64,000 nt of DNA, from positions 1 to 64,000 of the forward strand of contig NZ_JAJPUI010000007.1 in the NCBI RefSeq assembly GCF_021390935.1, given 5' to 3'. Each line of letters opens with the position of its first letter. The stretch's first letter is position 1. Made by a program: the position numbers and the translations under genes. This document shows, in pieces, positions 60,001-64,000 of this stretch. This DNA is from Streptomyces sp. CC228A (lineage in GTDB: Bacteria; Actinomycetota; Actinomycetes; Streptomycetales; Streptomycetaceae). The notes beneath the pieces were generated by a model. The model ran no database searches. It saw nothing but the letters and a program-made list of their open reading frames with translations, and was not told the origin of the DNA.

Positions 60001-61251
60001 CTGTTCGGCGGGCAGGAACAGCTCGCGCCCGGCCAGTTCCTGGGCCTGCGCCGCCAGGGCGAGCACCCAGCGGTGGTGCGGCTCCTTCTCCAGCAGGAAG
60101 CGGGCGACGGAGGCCAGCGCGTCGGCGTCCCGTATCAGGGGGTGGACGACCCACACCGCGTCCAGCACCGCCGGCCAGCTCTCGCCGGTGCCGACCACCG
60201 CGCGGGCGAACTCGTCCGCGTGGGCGCTGCCCGGCCTGCCCGCGCGCTGGTCAAGCAGGGCACGCAGGGCGAAGGTGCCCGACGCGGCCTCCATGTCCCG
60301 GGCGGCATCGCCGACCTCCGCGTCGGTGAGGGTGCCGTCCCGCAGACCGTCGTGGACGAGGCGGAACGTGGTCAGCGGCCGTACATCGGGGGCGATCCTG
60401 AGGGAGAGCAGCGCGACACGCGCCCACTGCTCCCGCTCGGTGGCCGAGTTCAGCAGAGCCAGTGACCGCCGGGCCCGGAATCCGGGGACGACCGGGACGT
60501 CCCCGTCGAGCGGCAGCGTGCCGAACACCGCCGCGAACGCCTCGACCAGCGGCGGGCGCCCGCCCTCCGGACCGATCGCCGCCAGCACGCGCGCCCGCTG
60601 CTCGTCCATCGCCAGCAGCGAGGTGTGCAGCAGCCAGTAGACCGCCAGGTGAGGATCGGCGGCGAGGTACGGCAGCTCGGCCAGCAGCGCCGTCCCGGCG
60701 GCCTCGTCCGTCGGCCAGACGGCGCGCAGATGTCCGGCGGCGTTGCCCGCGAGGTGCTCGTCGCTCTGGATCGCGTCACCCGCACCGTCCAGCAGCGGCT
60801 GGGCCAGCAGCCACACGAGCCACTGGTAGCGCCCGGCGAGCGTCTCCGTGGTGGGGACGCCGGGTGACTCCTGCCGCACGGCGGGCCGGCCGGTGCGGTA
60901 GGCGTCGCGGAGCTCGTCCTCGTCGGCGCCGTCGTCCAGCTCCTTCTTGAAGGAGACCCAGTCCTCCAGCGAGTCGAACCGGTCGTACAGCTCACGGGTC
61001 TCGTGGTCCTGCCACCACACCCGCCCGTCCCCGCGCACGTCCAGCAGCGTGTAGTTGTCGCCCTCGTCGTCGAGGACGAAGAAACCGGCGAGGGTCTTGT
61101 CGATCGCCCCGAAGTAGGAGTAGTTGGCCGACAGATGGGCGTGCACCAGATCACCGTCGTACGGCCCGGTCAGCCGCTCCTCGGACGCGTCGATCATCCG
61201 TGGGGTGATCGGCAGCCCGTAGAACCGGCTGATCTGGTCGTGGCTGGGCAT
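57052..61251 (-). CDS. giant WGR-domain protein with helical repeats
   Basis: A 1399-residue protein. Most of it (about 100-1000) is helical and repeat-like, suggesting HEAT/ARM-type scaffolding (ATELAAKGFEALENSVQAEV, GAQDYLIEALDEYGRRYAAS). A region near 1150-1215 looks SMI1/KNR4-like (HPVPEVLRSFWREVGHARWS). The last 80 residues resemble a WGR domain: RFWELFHDPAHAVVSTREGK, then DPARAARKAAKLVAARTKAG, YCEI, with REGKLG where WGRIG is usual. WGR domains read DNA breaks or NAD-linked signals in PARPs and the MolR/YehI family. No catalytic motif is seen. ATG 61251 follows GAGGAG. The open frame extends upstream only because of a heptamer repeat. Confidence 0.75.
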   Translation of the reverse strand: MPSHDQISRFYGLPITPRMIDASEERLTGPYDGDLVHAHLSANYSYFGAIDKTLAGFFVLDDEGDNYTLLDVRGDGRVWWQDHETRELYDRFDSLEDWVSFKKELDDGADEDELRDAYRTGRPAVRQESPGVPTTETLAGRYQWLVWLLAQPLLDGAGDAIQSDEHLAGNAAGHLRAVWPTDEAAGTALLAELPYLAADPHLAVYWLLHTSLLAMDEQRARVLAAIGPEGGRPPLVEAFAAVFGTLPLDGDVPVVPGFRARRSLALLNSATEREQWARVALLSLRIAPDVRPLTTFRLVHDGLRDGTLTDAEVGDAARDMEAASGTFALRALLDQRAGRPGSAHADEFARAVVGTGESWPAVLDAVWVVHPLIRDADALASVARFLLEKEPHHRWVLALAAQAQELAGRELFLPAEQLPRALALAEASAPVVAELRSASEGCAEIVARISDPELTRVVARRVLYRSGVDEYAAEVSAWAIRTVLQSADADATELAAKGFEALENSVQAEVLGKVADAITSADHPFTAVLLRILEHTPDPDGADVLAAMAVEDMKEEILKAIAPIAHQPQVFDRLMRLAEADPPAPATTLDPLWNELFSSWHEDTSILPRLTDAQAERAARAMVATRLTHPSIHARNAAGHQLYSFDHVGAQDYLIEALDEYGRRYAASTEKSGKVFDHGETEDDLLQDTVANLYSAVRKMGTPRSRTTLIGRLFTERREFWRMGDAIGGIFTEEVHRETMSALRARPDGRAAGCYAYALTDFVRQGPPKVELLRELAHRPVPQEETERRFFAYALVIGIDAALAAHEYELVRTAHTLLAAIAEPPLAPDEHAGGRAWTNPLARKGRAAQLEAVLSGRADAERRRLLDKGTTARAAGKPRRKISDKNLGILAQVTVRRRILHDRASGEVWFLDTDGAVHVFDGYEITEPPFRVRPAGHGRMREFLAGVTELSERALFWDRRAAHYTETVRYGDRLTVRWGGHNTGSVNCLGLHFPDAATAAEAFTRLGRSIEASGMSASSPWYLPGKGAVVRTYHTPSGGDGETDHLSVFEDRADRSGPQYATGAEAIAAHQRWELEAQRDRNAFLGCLEWDGGCLRREDMTVRQWIRGRIRDDSRDTAWHVSALTEITEYLTTHGYGDLIAGAGIEVEVGSGVSEEEIAAFAAECRHPVPEVLRSFWREVGHARWSVAGEAGRTGMRVLSPAQVKARRPMARELGRTYLRALYPARAEAVRPVMESLDVLVERFGGGDPVAVTLLADQEREDERVFTAACEDPDDFWWESSLPWTLATGFLREFADAVESAAPVVAEVHHGQRFNPDAERRRFELRREGKPPRFWELFHDPAHAVVSTREGKLGAVGAVKARCYDDPARAARKAAKLVAARTKAGYCEITTDVDRPGSP

Positions 61252-61359
61252 GATCGCTCCTCTTGGGGTGGGTCGTGCGGAGCCTGGCACAGGCCACCCA
61301 CCGAGGGCATCCGTGGAAGTACCCCATCCGGTACGGAACTGCCGCCCCTGCGCCCGGTG

Positions 61360-61662
61360 GCCCGTGGCCCGTGTGCCCGGTGGCCCGTGGCCCGTGTGCC
61401 CGGTGGCCCGTGGCCCGTGTGCCCGGTGGCCCGTGTGCCCGGTGGCCCGTGTGCCCGGTGGCCGGTGGCCGGTGGCCCGTGGTCCGTGGCCAGTGGCCGG
61501 TGGCTGGTGGCCCGTGGCTGGCGGCCGGTGGCTGGTGGCCCGTGGCTGGCGGCCGGTGGCCCCTGTGCCCGGTGGCCCGTGGCCGGTGGCCCGTGGCCGG
61601 TGGCCCTGTGCCCGGTGGCCCGTGGCCGGTGGCCCGTGGCCGGTGGCCGGTGGCCTCTCAGG
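61360..61662 (+). repeat. heptamer minisatellite GTGGCCN, about 300 bp
   Basis: About forty tandem copies of GTGGCCC/GTGGCCG with interspersed GTGTGCCCG variants. It lies 110 bp upstream of the giant WGR gene, in its probable promoter or leader. Every frame on both strands stays open through it (for example ATGHRPP on the minus strand), which extends the neighbouring open frames falsely. Confidence 0.95.
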
Positions 61663-62137
61663 ATCAGTCATGACCGAAGCACGTCTGCCTCCTGACAGCA
61701 TCGACGAGGCCGCCGTGAACGTCTTCGGGCAGCGGATCTTCCTCACCATCGGCATACCGATCGCAGCCCGGCCGGCCCCTGGTGCCCAGCGTCCGACGTC
61801 CGCCCCACGGCCCCTCAGTACACCCGCTGCCGCCCAGTTCTCCAGGCCGGCCGACTGCCCGCTTGACTGCGCCCGCCGGCACAGGCCGTACCGACGTCCA
61901 CAGCTGATGCTCGGCGAAGTGGTGTGACGCGGGTCCCGGGCGGAACCTGTTCTACGTCGCTGGGGGTACCCCCCGAGGTAGGGGCGGCCCGGCACCACCC
62001 ACCCCGATCGTCCTCATGGATGGCGACGCGCCCCACGCGCTGCTCGGCTCGGTGCGGGTCCGGCGCCGCTTCGAGAACGTGCACCCCAGACTCTCCTCCC
62101 TTACGTTCCGGAGGATTTGCCTTTAGTCTCAGCTCTG
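61663..62137. other. 475-bp spacer, possible small decayed gene
   Basis: A plus-strand frame from ATG 61670 reads MTEARLPPDSIDEAAVNVFG then QRIFLTIGIPIAARPA with coding-like third positions, and then turns to low complexity and stops at 61927. It could be the first 35 codons of a lost gene. No family can be named. The rest is spacer before the acyl-CoA synthetase promoter. Confidence 0.35.
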
Positions 62138-62144
62138 CTTACGA

Positions 62145-62157
62145 GCTACCCATCAGT
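62145..62157. promoter_or_regulatory. candidate fatty-acid operator before acyl-CoA synthetase
   Basis: GCTACCCATCAGT closely resembles GTTACCCACAAGT at 25948-25960, in front of the thiolase/FadB operon. It ends 42 bp before the GTG start, in an AT-rich stretch. Confidence 0.4.
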
Positions 62158-62199
62158 TAACTCGCCTTTGGATGGGCGCGTCCGGGCCCGGAGGCCGAT

Positions 62200-64000
62200 G
62201 TGAGTTCCGCGCAGTCCCTTCTCGAAAGCCGCCCCGTTTCCGTGGCGCATCTCTTCCTCTCAAGAGTCCGGGCCACGCCCGACCTGGAGGCCTACCGCTA
62301 CCCCGTGGCGGCCGGTGACGGCGCTTCTTCCGGCACCGAGCAGTGGCAGTCACTGACCTGGGCGCAGACCGGCGAGCGGGTCAAGGTGATCGCGGCCGGC
62401 CTTCTTGCACTCGGGGTGCAGCCCGAAGAGCGTGTGGCGATCTCCTCCTCCACCCGCGTGGAATGGATCCTGGCCGACATGGGTGTCATGTGCGCGGGCG
62501 CTGCCGCCACCGCCGTCTACCCCAGCACCAACGCCGATGAGACGGCGTACATCCTCGCCGACTCCGGCAGCCGGGCGATCTTCGTCGAGAACGCCGCTCA
62601 GCTGGCCAAGGTGGTCGCCCATGCCGACCGCCTGCCCGGTCTCGGCCACGCGATCCTCTTCGACCCGCAGGCCGACGCCCCACCCGTGGACGGCCTGGAA
62701 GTGCTGTCCCTCGCCGAGCTCGAGAAGCTCGGCGCCGCGCACCTGGAAGAGCACCCTGACGCGATCGAGGCAGCCGTCGGTGCCATCGAGCGGGAACAAC
62801 TCGCGACCCTCATCTACACCTCCGGCACGACCGGCCGCCCGAAGGGCGTTCGCCTCGTCCACGACTGCTGGTCCTACCAGGGTGTCGCGCAGGAGGTCAG
62901 CGGGCTGCTGCGCCCCGACGACGTGCAGTTCCTCTGGTTGCCGCTGTCCCACGTCTTCGGCAAGGCCCTGATATCCGGCCAGATCAGGACCGGACATGTG
63001 ATGGCCGTGGACGGGCGTGTCGACCGCATCATCACCAACCTGCCTGCCGTCCGGCCCACCGTGATGGCGTCCGCACCGCGGATCTTCGAGAAGGTCTACA
63101 ACGGCATCGCGAGCAAGGCGAGGGCCGAGGGCGGCGCCAAGCACAAGATCTTCCTGTGGGCGGCGCAGGTCGCCCGCGACTACGCCAGGGCGCGGCAGAA
63201 CACCGTGGTGGCGACAGCGAGGCGCAGGGTCCCCTTGCGGCTCTCCGTGCAGCACGCCCTGGCCGACCGGCTGGTGTACCGCAAGATCCGCGCCGCCTTC
63301 GGAGGCAATCTGCGCGGCAGCGTCTCAGGCAGTGCCGCGCTCGCGCCCGACATCGGCTATTTCTTCGCCGGCGCCGGCGTGCCCGTGCTCGAAGGCTACG
63401 GTCTCACCGAGACCAGCGCCGCCTGTACCGTCAACCCCGCCGACGACCTTCGCGTCGGCACCGTCGGCAAACCGCTGCCCGGGACGGAGGTCCGCATCGC
63501 CGCCGACGGCGAGGTCCTTCTCCGGGGCCCCGGGATCATGCGCGGCTACCACAACCTCCCGGAGAAGACCGACGAGGTGCTGGAGAGCGACGGCTGGTTC
63601 CACACCGGCGACATCGGCGAGGTCGACGGCGACGGCTTCGTCCGGATCACCGACCGCAAGAAGGACCTGTTCAAGACCTCGGGCGGCAAGTACGTGGCTC
63701 CGACGGAGATCGAGGGGCGGTTCAAGGCCGTCTGCCCGTTCGTGAGCAATGTGCTGGTCATCGGCAACGGCCGCAACTACTGCACCGCCCTGATCGCCCT
63801 GGACGAGACCGTCATCATGCCGTGGGCGGCATCCCACGGCCTCGAAGGCCGCAGCTACGCGGAGGTCGTCTCGTCACCGCAGGTCCACGACTTGATCGAC
63901 GGCTTCGTCCAGCGTGTCAACGGCGAACTGCAGCGGTGGCAGACCATCAAGAAGTTCTCTGTGTTGCCGCGTGATCTCGATGTGGAGCACGGTGAGCTCA
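62200..64000 (+). CDS. long-chain acyl-CoA synthetase (AMP-forming), 3' end cut
   Basis: The first 600 residues of an AMP-dependent synthetase that activates fatty acids to acyl-CoA, feeding the beta-oxidation genes at 26-29 kb. The P-loop is LIYTSGTTGRPKGVRLVH, LPLSHVFGKAL follows, and the adenylate motifs are VLEGYGLTETSAACTVNP, GWFHTGDIGEVDGDGFVRIT and DRKKDLFKTSGGKYVAPTEI. The usual length is about 600-610, so only a few codons are missing past 64000. The start is GTG 62200 (VSSAQSLLESRPVSVAHLF) with GGAGG 5 bp before it; an ATG one base earlier is followed by a stop. Confidence 0.93.
   Translation, partial: MSSAQSLLESRPVSVAHLFLSRVRATPDLEAYRYPVAAGDGASSGTEQWQSLTWAQTGERVKVIAAGLLALGVQPEERVAISSSTRVEWILADMGVMCAGAAATAVYPSTNADETAYILADSGSRAIFVENAAQLAKVVAHADRLPGLGHAILFDPQADAPPVDGLEVLSLAELEKLGAAHLEEHPDAIEAAVGAIEREQLATLIYTSGTTGRPKGVRLVHDCWSYQGVAQEVSGLLRPDDVQFLWLPLSHVFGKALISGQIRTGHVMAVDGRVDRIITNLPAVRPTVMASAPRIFEKVYNGIASKARAEGGAKHKIFLWAAQVARDYARARQNTVVATARRRVPLRLSVQHALADRLVYRKIRAAFGGNLRGSVSGSAALAPDIGYFFAGAGVPVLEGYGLTETSAACTVNPADDLRVGTVGKPLPGTEVRIAADGEVLLRGPGIMRGYHNLPEKTDEVLESDGWFHTGDIGEVDGDGFVRITDRKKDLFKTSGGKYVAPTEIEGRFKAVCPFVSNVLVIGNGRNYCTALIALDETVIMPWAASHGLEGRSYAEVVSSPQVHDLIDGFVQRVNGELQRWQTIKKFSVLPRDLDVEHGEL

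Noticed and set aside
61360..61662. CRISPR array
   Set aside because: Units are 7 bp and contiguous with no spacers; no cas gene is present.
61254..61998. N-terminal extension of the WGR protein through the heptamer repeat
   Set aside because: The frame is open only because of the repeat, and ATG 61251 has a good GAGGAG ribosome site.

Overview
The window is a chromosomal segment of a Streptomyces or a very close relative. Base composition is about 72-74% GC with strong G/C at third codon positions. GTG and TTG starts, GGAGG ribosome sites and ATGA/GTGA stop-start overlaps are common. Gene content and order match, from memory, the S. coelicolor stretch SCO5998 (murA2) to about SCO6045 (the DUF692 protein), read in reverse. 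No rRNA, tRNA or CRISPR array was seen.

Layout. 1-6.6 kb: a stop-start coupled cluster with an unassigned 5'-truncated gene, a VWA-domain protein, a MoxR-type AAA ATPase and a DUF5682 protein. 7.2-11.3 kb: AIM24-like protein, PTH2-like peptidyl-tRNA hydrolase, DUF4142 secreted protein, and a DUF692 multinuclear iron oxidase carrying an extra C-terminal domain. 11.9-19.8 kb: three haem genes of the coproporphyrin route (chdC/hemQ, cgoX/hemY-type, hemE) interleaved with a DUF4349 lipoprotein, a CoA-disulfide-reductase-like flavoprotein, DUF6882 and DUF3000 proteins. 20.8-25.6 kb: LuxR-type response regulator, RNase D, large-subunit catalase. 26-29.4 kb: fatty-acid beta-oxidation pair (thiolase plus multifunctional FadB-like protein). 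29.8-34.6 kb: RecQ helicase, NYN/PIN-like protein, small secreted I36-family protein, dxs. 34.9-39.8 kb: xylose-type ABC transporter xylFGH and its ROK regulator. 40.4-44.1 kb: ngcEFG, an N-acetylglucosamine/chitobiose importer, with a good candidate DasR site in front. 44.6-52.6 kb: DUF4291 protein, L,D-transpeptidase, a Cna-B-repeat surface protein, a remnant of a chitin-active LPMO, aconitase, and a small membrane protein. 53-54.6 kb: an HTH-fused MurA paralogue.

54.6-62 kb looks like a degraded integrated island. It holds a dead tyrosine-integrase fragment, an SMI1/KNR4-WG protein, a broken beta-repeat gene, and a two-gene unit encoding a giant WGR-domain protein and a macro-domain (ADP-ribose) protein. 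Core genes resume with a long-chain acyl-CoA synthetase that runs off the end at 64,000.

Two properties of the window affect every reading. First, at least ten single-base frame breaks, most of them in C/G runs, lie before about 23.5 kb. They hit conserved genes such as the protoporphyrinogen/coproporphyrinogen oxidase and the catalase, so base-calling or assembly error is the simplest explanation. The genes between 24 and 54 kb are intact. I annotate the broken genes at full extent and give the place of each break. Second, many spacers carry short tandem repeats (7, 13, 14, 40 and 53 bp units), which create long spurious open frames.
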